Shown here piece after piece: positions 24,700 to 35,212 of a DNA stretch of 64,000 bases. How positions within the stretch are numbered: the stretch's first letter is position 1; every line of letters starts with the position of its first letter. The notes beneath the pieces were generated by a model that had not been told where the DNA came from, searched no databases, and was given only the letters and a program-made list of their open reading frames with translations. A program made the translations under genes and the position numbers. The stretch comes from Flaccisagitta enflata (taxonomy: Eukaryota > Chaetognatha > Sagittoidea > Aphragmophora), in contig OZ231127.1 of assembly GCA_965153355.1 (NCBI GenBank), positions 87,234,001 through 87,298,000 on the forward strand. The letters run 5' to 3'.

Positions 24700-24993
24700 A
24701 GGGCAGCGGCCCCAAAGGGCTGATTACCTGTAGGACACAGGGGTGAATTTCCATACGTCCTGAGAGGGCATATTTGAGGCCTTCGGAGTTATTTTCTATT
24801 ATATTCAATGGTTCAATGGAGTTTTGCATTCTTTCAATTTCTCATTGATTTTCCATGTTATTCGATGGGAGGTTTGCATTTTGCCAATTTTCCATGTTAT
24901 TTAATGGGAATTTGAGGATTGAGAAGCGGGGGGGGGGGGGGACGGACGTATGGACGGACATATGGAAATTCACCCCTGTACCCCTGTGTCCAG
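24700..24993. mobile_element. TIR MITE, GGGCAGCGGCCCC family, right end truncated
   Basis: Starts AGGGCAGCGGCCCCAAAGGG with the internal CACAGGGGTGAATTTCCATA. The right side keeps GGAAATTCACCCCTGT but lacks the outer GGGGCCGCTGCCC. Confidence 0.65.
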
Positions 24994-25489
24994 TAGAAGA
25001 AGAAGAAGAACTATACCAATTATGTTCAAACCCTTTCACACTGATTTTACATGTACACATATCAACAGTGGTAAATCTTTTGTTAGGTTTGTTATCGGCT
25101 ATTTTTTATGGATAACAATGTAAAGCAATAGCATTAAATCACCTATATATCACACATAGCCGTAGCTTCCATCATTTGTAATCGTTATTGAACATAGCTC
25201 ATAGCTCATAGGCTCATAGCTCATAGCTCATAGCTCTCCTTAACCGATGCATTACTGTTATTTGACCTACCCCTTTCCTTACCGTTATCAGTTGAGAGCA
25301 TTATCAGGGGCTCCAGTACTGCGGTAATTAGCCGCTTACATAGTTAATAAGAATACATCGTTATCGACCCATCGCATCTGTTCTACCTTCAGATAGTCAC
25401 TCATCTAGGAGCTTATTCCCTTCGTTAGTTAAACTCTCCCTCTGACAGGCATGCCCAGAGGCCCTATAGGATATCTCCCTTCCGGTCCG

Positions 25490-25504
25490 GGAGACGGACG
25501 GACG

Positions 25505-25580
<76 letters not shown>

Positions 25581-25655
25581 TATGGACGGCTGGACAGATG
25601 GACGGATGGCAGGGCGGACGGACGGACGGACACAGTTTGTGTCCGCGACTAAAAA
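25490..25655. repeat. (GACA)n array with HINE-like 3' end
   Basis: GACGG units, then about 20 GACA tetramers, then GACGG again, ending TTTGTGTCCGCGACTAAAAAG, which matches the 3' end of the HINE-like family. The 5' end is not recognisable. Confidence 0.65.
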
Positions 25656-25871
25656 GAAAGGGATATTGGAAGAGAGTTATAGAGAGAGAGAGAGAGCGAT
25701 GTGGAAAGAGAGCACGCGTTATCACTTTTTCCACATCAGACATATCCGGTCTTAAGCGCGTCGTGCATTTATGCGCCTGTTGTGCGAGAATATTGTGCCA
25801 TTACTGTCGTCTGCAACAGATTTCCGCATGATGCCTGAATGTTTGCCCTCTAGCTCTCAACTCTCGTTTCT

Positions 25872-26170
25872 CGGCGTGTTTCTAGTCATAAACAATCGCG
25901 TTTTTAACAGATCACTCGGTCACTCGCTCCGTTTGTTCGCCCGCACGGCTTATTCTGCTCACTCGCTCAGCTCACTCCACTCACTCCGCTCACTCGATCC
26001 AGAGAATTCCACTTAGCTTTGCTTACTTTGCTTGCTTGCTCCTTTTACGAGCTCACTCACTTGCTCCGCTCACTCCCTTGTGGGATCGGAGAGTGAAATG
26101 GATGAATATGTGTTTACGTTGAAATTGTGTTTGACGGGAGCAATCGCGTTTACTGTTGTCAGTGGCGACA
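25872..26170. mobile_element. MITE, GGGCGTGTTTCTAG family
   Basis: The left end GGCGTGTTTCTAGTCATAAA is followed by CAATCGCGTTTTTAACAG and 'actcgctccg' units. The right part has TGTGTTTACGTTG and AATCGCGTTTACTG. The right terminus is degraded. Confidence 0.65.
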
Positions 26171-26288
26171 CGTCCTCGCTCTGATTTATCATCCCCACTT
26201 TTGCCTTTAAGAATGCCAGACCGCGTGACCTTGAACTCAGTATGATGGCGATAAATGCAAATTGCTGATGATCGAGTGTTCGTAAAAG

Positions 26289-26378
<90 letters not shown>

Positions 26379-26459
26379 CGTTGCCGTAGTTGCTGCTGTT
26401 GCTGTTGTTGTTGTTGTTGCTGTTGCTGTTGTTGCTGCTGTTGCTGCTGTTGTTGCTGT

Positions 26460-26538
<79 letters not shown>

Positions 26539-26600
26539 CGTAGTTGTTGTTGTTGTTATTGTTGTTATTGTTGTTGTTGTGGTCGTTGTTATTGTTGCTA
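26289..26600. repeat. (GTT)n array with GCT interruptions
   Basis: About 300 bp of GTT triplets, the complement of the AAC arrays elsewhere, with a central patch mixing GCT and GTT (about 26380-26460). Confidence 0.97.
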
Positions 26601-26703
26601 TTGATTTTGTTGTTGACGTGGGAAAGGGAACCGGACAATGGGTACAGAAAAAGGTAGGAGAGGTCGAAGATGAGGGTTAGGATTACTAAAGGTCAAAGAT
26701 GCA

Positions 26704-27318
26704 CAGTGGGGCTTAATTGGATATGGGTTCAAAAAAATCCTCAGCAGTAGTGACGAGTATAAATAGGTACATTTTATAGTGACAAATCGATATTTTTCCT
26801 TTAAAAAAAATTTCCCTTGAAAATTTTTGCAAAAATCATTAAAATATATTTATTTTCTTTTATATTTATGGATAAATCTCAATGATCTATCAATTTTGAA
26901 ATTCTGATTCAAGATTCATATTCCTGGTAAAATTTCCAATCGTTTGATAGGTCACATTATATACATTTATGTAAAAATAAAATTTTTATTTTCTATGTCA
27001 CCGTTACAAAAATACAACGGTGGCGTAAAATATGAAAATTCTATTTTTACATGAAAGTATACAGTGCGACCTATCAAATGATTGGAAATTTTACCAGGAA
27101 TATGAATCTTGAATCAGAATTTCAAAATTGATGAATCATTAAGATCTAAGTATAAATATATAAGAAAATGGACATATTTTAATGATTTTTGCAAAAATTT
27201 TCAAGGGAAATTTTTTTTTAAGGGTTAATATCAATTCTTCACTATAAAATGTACCTATTTATACTCGTCACCACTGCTGAGGATTTTTTTGAACCCATAT
27301 CCAATTAAGCCCCACTGT
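26704..27318. mobile_element. Near-perfect palindromic MITE (about 610 bp)
   Basis: Termini CACAGTGGGGCTTAATTGG and its exact complement. Complementarity continues through almost the whole element, for example TGAATCTTGAATCAGAATTT against its complement, with a centre near 27010. A possible 4-bp target duplication, GATG, flanks it. No coding capacity. Confidence 0.85.
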
Positions 27319-28087
27319 GGATGAGAGTGAAAGGAGGTACTAGTAAAACAAGAAGAACAATTCATTTCGAATGAACAGAGAAAAACCATTTCCACACATC
27401 TGTCCAATGCTATACCATCTGTAGCCACAGGAAGGTTAAGTAGGAGAATGAGGAGAAGGAGGTAGAAGAAAAGGTGGAGGAGGAGAAGGAGGAGGTGGAG
27501 AAGGAGGTGATGCTTGTGGAGGGGATTGTGATGGAGGAGAAGGAGAAGATGAGAAATAGGGAGAAGGATATGGAGGAGCACATGTAGTCGTAGGAAAAGA
27601 TGCACACGGATACAACTTACAAGGATAAGATAGGCAAGCCAAACAGACAGATGAAAAAGAAAAAAAGAGAGGGATAATATTGGGGGCGTACCTTGATGAG
27701 AAACGGGGGAGATCAGCTCCCATAATCCACAGTCACGTAATATCTATACACATAAGGATTCTCTGGATCACATGAGGAAGAAAGTAGACTTAACATATGA
27801 GGACGAACGAAGTGAGGCTTTAATATCAAGGCACGTAAGGATCGGTAAAGATGATGATGATAATGTTCAATGGAGGGAGAGAAGCTGCCACGCGTATATA
27901 TCAGTTCTTAATGTATGATTCAGTAATGATAGAGTTATGACATAGTTATGATAGTATATTCGTAAACACGTGCGTCACCGCTGAACGACCTATGAATCAT
28001 CAATGAACGACATTCATCAGCTACAAATCATGACAGCAACGAGAATAATAATAATGACGCAATGACAAAGTAATGACATAGAACCGA

Positions 28088-28141
28088 TAATACTATCAAC
28101 GCGATATAAAGGTCATGACAGCGGTAAGAGAGCCTCTAACA
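28088..28141 (-). repeat. 54-bp direct repeat, left copy
   Basis: Identical to 35201-35254. On the minus strand it starts TG. The two copies diverge exactly at this TG and again 54 nt further in. Confidence 0.95.
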
Positions 28142-28142
28142 G

Positions 28143-28158
28143 CTTCTCCCCCCCTTCT
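28143..28158 (-). promoter_or_regulatory. Polypurine tract
   Basis: Sixteen consecutive minus-strand purines, AGAAGGGGGGGAGAAG, end one base before the TG of the candidate LTR. In LTR retroelements this is the plus-strand primer site immediately upstream of the 3' LTR. The position is what makes the LTR reading attractive. Confidence 0.55.
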
Positions 28159-28372
28159 ATTCGAGAGTCCCGGGAGAATCCAAAAGTGATATCCAATTAT
28201 AAACCGGGAAAAATTTCAGCAGGAAACTAAGTATCACTCGTTGTAAATCTAAGGAGACAAGTAACGCAATAACGACGACGACGTAATCTAAATTGTCAGA
28301 TGAACATAATCTAACGAGCACACGAGCTCGGGCAAAATAAAGTTAATCAACTCAAATTGCACTCCACGAAGA

Positions 28373-29377
28373 TTAACGACGATACTTCTTGTTAGGACCG
28401 TAACCATGACGACCACGCTGGCAATTGTCATACTGACGACGAGGATAGTCAGATTGACGAGGAGAATCATATCGTTGATCAGAGACACCACGATGATGAG
28501 GAACATGATCCCCACGAGACGGGGAAACTCGATGCATGGCCTGATAGCCGTCCCGAGGCCGACGTTCACGAGACGGACTTGATCGCTGCTCACGCGACGA
28601 GCCAGAACGGTTCCTCTTGATACCTCGATCACGCGCAGACGAAGAAGGGGGCGGACTAGTCGTCTCAGGAGAGGGGGCAGCCCTCGTACGCAGGCGCTCC
28701 TGCCGCTGCCTATCGAGACGGCGCCGTTCAGCTTCCAAGGCATGTCGGGAGGCCTCTTCTTCCCGTTCAAAGATCTCTCGCTTCTCCTTGATCAACTGTT
28801 CTTGTTTCTTTAAGTCTTCTTCTTCCTGCTGCTTAAGGCGCTCCTCCTCTTCTTGCAATCGTCGACGCTCTTCCTCTTCCAATTCCTTGCGACGGCGACG
28901 CGATTCTAACCGGCGCTCCTCTTCCTTAGCGTCTTCCAGACCTTCCAGATTGTGGGCTCGAACCACACGAACGCCAAAGTCGTAGACGGTGGTAAGGATA
29001 CCCGACCGGTGGGCAAGAGCCAGTTCACAAGGGCGGGTAAAGGCTGAGAAGACGCCACCGCGCCAACACGGCAGGACTCCATACAAAAACATCGACACGT
29101 CATTGATCGAGGGGCGATTTCCCTCCTTGATCTTGATCACGTCGTCCATAGTGGGTTGAACATCAATGATGGTCGGTCTCCACTTGTGTGGGACGGCGAC
29201 GTACTTAACAAAATCATGGGGTTGACGCATGTAAATAATATTCCCCATATCATTGAATTGCCGAAGATAGTCAATGAAGAGCATATCGTTGAATTTGTCA
29301 GCGCCGATGAGAATATGGAACACATGATCAACTGTGCGAACCGAGATCAGCTCAGAACGCATTCTTTTTGGTAGCAT
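28373..29377 (-). CDS. Coiled-coil protein with basic RS-type tail
   Basis: 334 aa from ATG at 29377. Residues 1-147 form a compact, unrecognised region containing KYVAVPHKWRPTIIDVQP. Residues 148-230 are a highly charged coiled coil rich in E, R and Q. Residues 231-334 are a disordered basic tail rich in Arg, Ser and Pro, with RSGSSREQRSSPSRERR, suggesting RNA or nucleic-acid binding. It is in the same frame as the exonuclease frame upstream, separated by one TAA (29414-29416) and 12 open codons, so it may be the C-terminal part of one polyprotein or a separate product. No introns are apparent. I do not recognise the family. Confidence 0.65.
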   Translation of the reverse strand: MLPKRMRSELISVRTVDHVFHILIGADKFNDMLFIDYLRQFNDMGNIIYMRQPHDFVKYVAVPHKWRPTIIDVQPTMDDVIKIKEGNRPSINDVSMFLYGVLPCWRGGVFSAFTRPCELALAHRSGILTTVYDFGVRVVRAHNLEGLEDAKEEERRLESRRRRKELEEEERRRLQEEEERLKQQEEEDLKKQEQLIKEKREIFEREEEASRHALEAERRRLDRQRQERLRTRAAPSPETTSPPPSSSARDRGIKRNRSGSSREQRSSPSRERRPRDGYQAMHRVSPSRGDHVPHHRGVSDQRYDSPRQSDYPRRQYDNCQRGRHGYGPNKKYRR

Positions 29378-29413
29378 GAAAGACGAATGATGGCGCAGAA
29401 TAGCAATGCAGCT

Positions 29414-29416
29414 TTA
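29414..29416 (-). other. Single in-frame stop between two frames
   Basis: The frame reads ...SCELER, TAA, then SCIAILRHHSSF and the ATG of the 334-aa frame, with no other stop. Options are stop readthrough, a recent nonsense mutation, or two separate proteins. Confidence 0.7.
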
Positions 29417-32152
29417 TCTCTCAAGTTCACAACTGAAATGTTCCACATGAGATTCGCGGGAAATGAAAACTTCTGAAACATTGATCAGTCCTTTTGCAAA
29501 TTCGTCATGATGAGCTTCACAAGGGCGATCGATAAACGGTATATTAGGTGTAGTCGCATTAATAGAGCGAGTAGGCTTGGGCAGACCGCCGTCGGAAGCA
29601 AATTTCTCGGCGACCGTAATGATGCGATCTTTGAAAAACTCTACCGCGACCGAATCATCGAGGGAATAGCCCTCAAGAGCCTCGCGGACGAGAGAAATAA
29701 AGTCAGCCGTGTAAATGTCACCGTTGTTGAAGCGACGAATAAATTCCTCAAAGCAGTCATGCACGCGATGAAGTTTTACTACCGGCGGTATATCCAAGTC
29801 CTTTAACTCGCAAACTTCGACAATGAGGCTGCAAACGCTCGTAAAGTTGACTTTCTTCTCAAGGGCTTTCATGCCCTTGGCATAATTGGCGCCAAATAAA
29901 GGGTTTTCACGCAAGGAGTTGAGAATTTCCGTCGTGGATTTGCCGAGGAGAGTGGAGGCGTAATCAACGAAACGGCGAGTTTCCCCCGGCGTAATTCTTA
30001 AAAGATAGTCATGGAGGAATTTACCACAAGTTGGACCGCGAAGTAGTTGATCCAAAATGACAATCCCGCCAAGTGGAATGCCGAGGACGTCCAAGGTGTG
30101 AAGCGAAGAATTGTGGATGATTCTTGCGTGCATGATGCGACGAGCAATTGGTTCCCGAACGTGGAAAGGCAGGACGCAGGCCATCATTCCGGCCAAATTC
30201 AACCTAGTGTCCTCTTTCCTGATGCAAGTTATAATTTTTACAACCCTTTCGATAAGAGCCTCGTGGTTGTTAGAACGCCCGACCATACGGGCAAATTCTA
30301 ACTGCATGGCATCAGTAGAAGCTTGATTATAGAAAATGGCATCAGAGCAGCCACGGAATCCCTCCTCTGAAGCACGTCGACCCGACGGTGCCGCCGGAGC
30401 TGCAGGAGTGGAGGCGTTAGAGGTTGGAGGCATGATCTGATTTGCCCTAATTTTAGGTCTCACGACCAGCGGAGGGTCGGTAGCCGCCGCCGGTGAATCA
30501 GAGGCAGAAGCTGCGGCAGAAGTAGTAGCAACGACGGTAGAAGTTGCAGCAGATGTAGTAGCAACGACGGTAGAGGTTGCAGCAGATGTAGTAGCAACCG
30601 CGGTAGAGGTTGCAGCAGATGCTGTAGTAATCACGACGGGGAGCGACTTGGTATCGTTGGTGGGACGTGATGGTGAGTAAAATACCTCGTCCTCACCTTC
30701 AGCTTCATCAATCACTTCTAAGTCATTCATTGTAATAGACGACGATTCTTTTGAGGTCCCGGGAGTGGGGTCGGTAGCCACAACCGGCGTTGACGACGGA
30801 GATGAGGAAGTAGAGGAAATGACGAGAGCAAAGTCGGTTCTGATGAAAGAGGTGTCCAGTTTCGAGAAAGGGCGGTTAGAGCTGGAACCACGGCGCATTG
30901 GCTCATCAATAATTTTCTCAAGTCCGTGTTCTTCTCTGTATCTGTCACGGCGTTCAATTTTCATATCGTGTTTAAGGTTTTTACGCTCAGACTCTTTGCA
31001 AATCATTTCTGAATGATGTTCACGGGCTAATGCCAATTTAGTTTTCTGTTCTTCACTGCCGCTGTCTTCTTTGATGGACGTGGCCAATTGCAAAAGGCCC
31101 TGTGTGAAAAAGGGGCCCTGTGTGCTGGGAATCGGTCGCCCGTATTGCACAAGGTCAATTGGCCTGATGTCGATGGAGTTCGCTCCATTATCAAGGCAGC
31201 AGTATGAAGCGTAAACATCGGTGAGCGCGTAGTCTTCCATGGTTCCCGTCATGGTTTTACAACCTTTTTTCTTCAGAGCCCAATCGATGGCAGTCGGTTT
31301 GACCATCGATTTTGGTTTATAGAGTTCCATGCCGCAAAAGTAAGAAGTGGCGCTGCGTAGACCAGCGTCTTCCAGAACACTGGGGTCAACACTCTCACCC
31401 AAATCTAAGTTAGTCTTTGGTTTGTAGGAGCCGTATTTCGCGTAAGCCATTGCAGCATCGGGGTCATCTCGACTCATGACGTCGCACGCTTTGATCATGT
31501 CCGCGACATCGACGAAGTAGTTGACGTCGAGACGTTCATCCGGGAACCCATATTTTCTGAAGAAATTAATCTGATCCTGTTCAGAGTTTCTGCCGACGGC
31601 AAATATGTCCATGTTGAAGAGATCGTAGATGAGCGTCGGAAGAGCGTTATTGGGCGCGATCTTATTCAGTTGGAAGAGTAGCGCGTATTTGTTGTTGTTG
31701 GCCACAGTATAAATCTGCATCGTCTCATTGTTTGGACCTTCAAAGTCGAGGGCAAGAGGATGTAATTCACGTCCCTCTTTTTCGATATCCATGATGAGCT
31801 GAGGGACATGTTCCTTGACTTTGGCGACGGTATCGATGTAAACTTTTTCTTCCTTTGGAACTTTCATGAGAGGGACACCATTGTCGATCTCTTTTTGATG
31901 CAGTTCCTCACAAAGTTCTTCTTCCGTCTTGTCCATAAAGTCGAGATAAGCCTTCTGATCAGGATCGTATTCATGTCGTTTTTTATTCTTTTTCTTTTTC
32001 TTGTTTTTTGAACCTGAGCGTGACCCGGTCGGTAGGGGTCCGCTCGCGTCTTGCGAGGATTCGCATTGTTTTATATATTCATTCATATCGTCGGGAGCGT
32101 CGTCATCGTCGTCGTAATCTGACTCGTCCCCAGCCGGTCGCTGACGTCGCAT
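29414..32152 (-). CDS. DEDDy-type 3'-5' exonuclease domain protein
   Basis: 912 aa from ATG at 32152 (good context, CAAAATGC); an in-frame ATG at 32263 would add 37 residues but looks like leader or intron. Order: acidic N-terminus (DESDYDDDDD), Lys-rich block, then an RNase D/Egalitarian-like exonuclease domain at about 105-320. All catalytic positions are visible: Exo I LALDFEG (Asp136, Glu138), Exo II FAVGRNSEQD (Asp193), Exo III YALTD (Tyr308, Asp312). A disordered Ser/Thr/Ala-rich linker with four 11-residue repeats (SAATSTVVATT) follows, then a helical C-terminal region of unknown fold. The expected activity is metal-dependent 3'-5' degradation of RNA or DNA. It is intronless, unlike the PLC-X gene. 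It could be a host gene, a captured gene in a retroelement, or viral in origin. Confidence 0.8.
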   Translation of the reverse strand: MRRQRPAGDESDYDDDDDAPDDMNEYIKQCESSQDASGPLPTGSRSGSKNKKKKKNKKRHEYDPDQKAYLDFMDKTEEELCEELHQKEIDNGVPLMKVPKEEKVYIDTVAKVKEHVPQLIMDIEKEGRELHPLALDFEGPNNETMQIYTVANNNKYALLFQLNKIAPNNALPTLIYDLFNMDIFAVGRNSEQDQINFFRKYGFPDERLDVNYFVDVADMIKACDVMSRDDPDAAMAYAKYGSYKPKTNLDLGESVDPSVLEDAGLRSATSYFCGMELYKPKSMVKPTAIDWALKKKGCKTMTGTMEDYALTDVYASYCCLDNGANSIDIRPIDLVQYGRPIPSTQGPFFTQGLLQLATSIKEDSGSEEQKTKLALAREHHSEMICKESERKNLKHDMKIERRDRYREEHGLEKIIDEPMRRGSSSNRPFSKLDTSFIRTDFALVISSTSSSPSSTPVVATDPTPGTSKESSSITMNDLEVIDEAEGEDEVFYSPSRPTNDTKSLPVVITTASAATSTAVATTSAATSTVVATTSAATSTVVATTSAAASASDSPAAATDPPLVVRPKIRANQIMPPTSNASTPAAPAAPSGRRASEEGFRGCSDAIFYNQASTDAMQLEFARMVGRSNNHEALIERVVKIITCIRKEDTRLNLAGMMACVLPFHVREPIARRIMHARIIHNSSLHTLDVLGIPLGGIVILDQLLRGPTCGKFLHDYLLRITPGETRRFVDYASTLLGKSTTEILNSLRENPLFGANYAKGMKALEKKVNFTSVCSLIVEVCELKDLDIPPVVKLHRVHDCFEEFIRRFNNGDIYTADFISLVREALEGYSLDDSVAVEFFKDRIITVAEKFASDGGLPKPTRSINATTPNIPFIDRPCEAHHDEFAKGLINVSEVFISRESHVEHFSCELER

Positions 32153-32263
32153 TTTGGCGGAAGAAATGATCGGAAATGTAAGCATGAATCGGACTTCGCC
32201 TGAAATGCGATGTAAGCATGTACAAATGTGAAAATAAAAGGCGTTGCAGAGCAATTGATACAT

Positions 32264-32685
32264 GTATGAAACAACGATACTGGAGATGGCGTTGAATAAC
32301 AGATCAAATCATCAATAATCAAGTCACTTGAAGAGAATCGCCTCATGAAATCACGGAGTAGGATGATACTGGATGATACTTGATATGACAATCCGGTCAG
32401 TATAGATTGTCAAGATATAATTATAACCAAGTTGGATAAAGTGTTCAGTTTAATTAAATGAGATCAAATGATGCGTGACAATCCGGTCAGTAGAGATTGA
32501 CACAACCACGTCCACCGGACTTGTGTGAAGTAACCCCTTCAGCGTAGGTTAATCACAGAATGAGTCCATCTTCCCAGGATTGCAAATTCCAATACACGTG
32601 CCATCATCACTTAATTTGGAATCCAAAACATCGACGTCGTCAAGAGGGGCACTTCTGATAATGGAGTAAACAGAAAATGTTAACT

Positions 32686-32737
<52 letters not shown>

Positions 32738-33880
32738 CAGCTTATATTCCATATGCATGATATGCTTGAGTGTGTGTAGGCCAAGATGGTGATAAGCCCG
32801 TAATGTTAGCAGACAGGAGAGCGGCTCCTACTACAATGAGGCATGGTCTGCAATTCAGTACATAGTCAATCGTACAACTTAAACTTAATTGTGGCCACTA
32901 AAATTTTTACTGCATTCATTTCTCCCAGTCAATATGACCAACCTGCATCGACGATGTTGAGGACTTTCTTTCCTTGTCTGCTGAACATGGTTTGTTTGGG
33001 GTCAGCCCAAATCGCGCGCGCATAAGTCAAGGCAAATCTGAGCATTAGGAAATGATTAGAACGTTATACCATATGCAGTGGTGGGAGATAATGATTGGTG
33101 ATTGAATGATTTCACACATTAACATGAAGCAGAATCCAATTAGTCACATTCCGTATCAATAGTTTCCCCAAATTAGTAGTAAGTTGGTTAGTAGATAATT
33201 TTGATTAATATAGAATTGATTAGTGTTGATCATTGTTGCACTCATACGCCATAGCAACCAATTTGATTGAATCGTATCAGAAGTTGTATCATTGCTGCAG
33301 ATCCAGAATAAGGGGTAGAATAATCTTCGGCCGTGCTGTGAAATTCCATTTCCACGTAGTTTTATTTGTTTTTCCTTTTGTATACAAGTGAACAACAGTG
33401 AGACATGCAGGATATACAGTGAGACATGCAGGATATACAGTGAGTATGTGAATATACATGACGGTGCAAGTAAATGTGGTGCAGGATCAACCCACGACCA
33501 CTCATGCTACGAGACTAGAGCTGTTGCTAGTTAATTTAAGACGTGATAAGTACAGTAGATAAAAGCGAATATTGTGATAAGGCGCATCACAAGTGAACAT
33601 GAGTCGCGTAGAGCAAGCAAGGAGATAGTGAGACTAATCACTACAAGCGTGTCACTAACATTTACTCTAAGTTTACGTGATGAAGGCGATAAGCATAATG
33701 ATATATTCCACAGAAAGATGAATAAAAGCACTTATCTTCGTCCCGAAGTGAAGCGATGAGTGAGACGAGATAATAGTAGTGGAATAGTGATCAGGAGCGG
33801 CCTGAGTGATACAAATAGCACACAGCTAATGTTGAAAGGATAAACATTAACCAAAGTAAAATCGAGGATAAGTGACGGAA
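32264..33880. other. Spacer between the FLYWCH and exonuclease frames
   Basis: About 1.6 kb with no reverse transcriptase, integrase or protease motif in any frame. It contains a short GA array (32695-32732) and a tandem CAGTGAGACATGCAGGATAT at about 33398-33440. Confidence 0.6.
32380..32505. repeat. Pair of 20-bp direct repeats upstream of the exonuclease frame
   Basis: TGACAATCCGGTCAGTA occurs at about 32388 and 32477, each followed by (T/G)AGATTG. The unit is partly palindromic (GACAATC...GATTGTC). It lies 230-330 bp before the exonuclease ATG, so it could be regulatory, or simply a short tandem relic. Confidence 0.5.
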
Positions 33881-35212
33881 TTAATCAAAGGTTTCGGATG
33901 GACGAGGATTATCGTTTTCCCTTTGACGTCGCACGTGCATGATGGCCGTATACGCTGGATCGTCGGGTTGGGAGACACCCATCAGGTGCCAAGAGTCGGG
34001 TGTAGTGATTGGCGTAGAGATGTCCGAAAGATCCGGACTCCAACATTCCCGTTTGGCCACTGGAGAGGATCGGCCTCTGTTTTTCTGGTAGCTGTCGTCA
34101 AATCGAAACGACGGCTCCCCTTCGGAGATGCGAGCATGAGCGTTGTTAGATGGATCGCCATCCGAGTCGTAAATTGTGCCATCGGTGGACGTCTCTCCCG
34201 CATCAGACTCGTCCGTTTTGACTTCGGTGACATCTGCCAGTCCAAGGTTGTTCACTCGGTCATAGGGTTCATGATTGTGGTCGCATAGATCACTAATGAT
34301 GGCACCGTCGATGAAGTTTTCGGTATCGCGTACGTTGAGTTTTAATTTGCCTTTGCACTTGGTCCTGTTTGCATGACGGCAGACCCAACGTTGAGAGATT
34401 TTGTAGCGCTCCGAGGCACGGTCACGGCGATATTCATGATTTTTGTAGAGAATGACATCAATGTTACAACGGCCCACGTTTTGTTGCAATTCAATTTCCT
34501 GCGTTGCCAAGTCCAGAGCCTCCTCGAAAGCTGAAACACTGAACTGACCATCGCTGTTATCCAGCACGGCAGACGCACTAATAATCTGAGTCCCTGCGGT
34601 GTGGAAATTCTCAGATGTTTGAGGCGTGGATTGCAACGTGTCGTTAGGAGAGGAGCCAGTGTTGGAGTGATGGGCTGGAGATGTTTGTAGCACCGTTGTT
34701 TGAGTAGCGTCGGGCGTTGAGCCATGGCTGTTGGTGTTTCTAGAGGCAGGATGAATGGGTGGAAGCCCGTTTGGGTCTGACCGACTCTGGGGAGCGGCCC
34801 CATCATCCGTTGAAGAGAGGAGAGCCCCAGATTGCACATGGCGATTGAGAGTGTTCATGTGTTCACCAGCCGAGTCCCACGCGAGCGAGCTGGGACCGTC
34901 AAGACGTGATACATTAGTGAAATTCACAGCTTCTTCCTCGGAAGGGCTACCTATGCTTTCAACATTCGAATTGACAGAAGACAAGGTGTCATCCCACACA
35001 GAATGCATGAGGGAGGCAGTGAATTGCACAGGAGAAAATGGAGGATGCACTGCAACCTCATGGAAGTTTGCAGGAGCAGCCTGCGTTGTAGGGGCGGCTG
35101 GCGGTTGAGGATCATACTGGGCTGGCGGCACTACGTTGGAAGTTTGAGGCAGACGAGGTGAAGGTTGCGGCAACGATGGCGGCGGCCTAGCTGGTGGGGC
35201 TAATACTATCAA
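33881..35212 (-). CDS. FLYWCH-type zinc-finger protein, 5' end incomplete
   Basis: The open frame is up to 443 codons and ends at TAA 33881-33883. The beginning is unclear: the frame enters from the 54-bp repeat, the first ATG is at residue 69, and the upstream Pro-rich stretch has no start, so the 5' end seems cut at 35200. One FLYWCH domain occupies about 253-316: ILYKNHEY, then WVC (Cys278), TKCKGKL (Cys286) and DHNH (His312, His314), the four expected zinc ligands. The rest is Ser/Thr/Pro-rich and likely disordered. FLYWCH domains bind DNA and occur in chromatin regulators and transposon-related proteins. Same strand as the exonuclease frame, 1.6 kb upstream. Confidence 0.7.
   Translation of the reverse strand: MIVLAPPARPPPSLPQPSPRLPQTSNVVPPAQYDPQPPAAPTTQAAPANFHEVAVHPPFSPVQFTASLMHSVWDDTLSSVNSNVESIGSPSEEEAVNFTNVSRLDGPSSLAWDSAGEHMNTLNRHVQSGALLSSTDDGAAPQSRSDPNGLPPIHPASRNTNSHGSTPDATQTTVLQTSPAHHSNTGSSPNDTLQSTPQTSENFHTAGTQIISASAVLDNSDGQFSVSAFEEALDLATQEIELQQNVGRCNIDVILYKNHEYRRDRASERYKISQRWVCRHANRTKCKGKLKLNVRDTENFIDGAIISDLCDHNHEPYDRVNNLGLADVTEVKTDESDAGETSTDGTIYDSDGDPSNNAHARISEGEPSFRFDDSYQKNRGRSSPVAKRECWSPDLSDISTPITTPDSWHLMGVSQPDDPAYTAIMHVRRQRENDNPRPSETFD

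Larger units (their letters stand above)
26256..28141 (-). mobile_element. Candidate 3' LTR (right boundary firm, left boundary tentative)
   Basis: On the minus strand a unit starts TGTTAGAGGCTCTCTTACCG at 28141, directly after a polypurine tract. Its first 54 bp are identical to 35254-35201. A TATA-like TATATACGCG lies about 250 nt in (27891-27900 complement). The left end is a guess: the only plus-strand ATAAA followed by TG in the interval (26251-26257) would give a TTTAT target duplication matching 35255-35259. If right, the LTR is about 1.9 kb, swollen by a GTT array and a 0.6-kb MITE. The left limit could be anywhere in 26.2-28.0 kb. Confidence 0.4.

Noticed and set aside
27436-27723. 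95-codon Pro-rich minus frame, considered as a retroelement leader protein
   Set aside because: It is a GGA-rich simple sequence read in reverse, lies within the candidate LTR region, and has no homologous motif. I could not connect it to the FLYWCH frame.
28288-28770. 160-codon minus frame overlapping the coiled-coil/RS frame
   Set aside because: A shadow frame of the 334-codon gene; no motif, and composition explained by the overlapping Arg/Ser codons.
32153-32263. 37-residue N-terminal extension of the exonuclease frame from ATG 32263
   Set aside because: Hydrophobic and Cys-rich with weak context, unlike the acidic start of the protein. ATG 32152 has better context. Not excluded.
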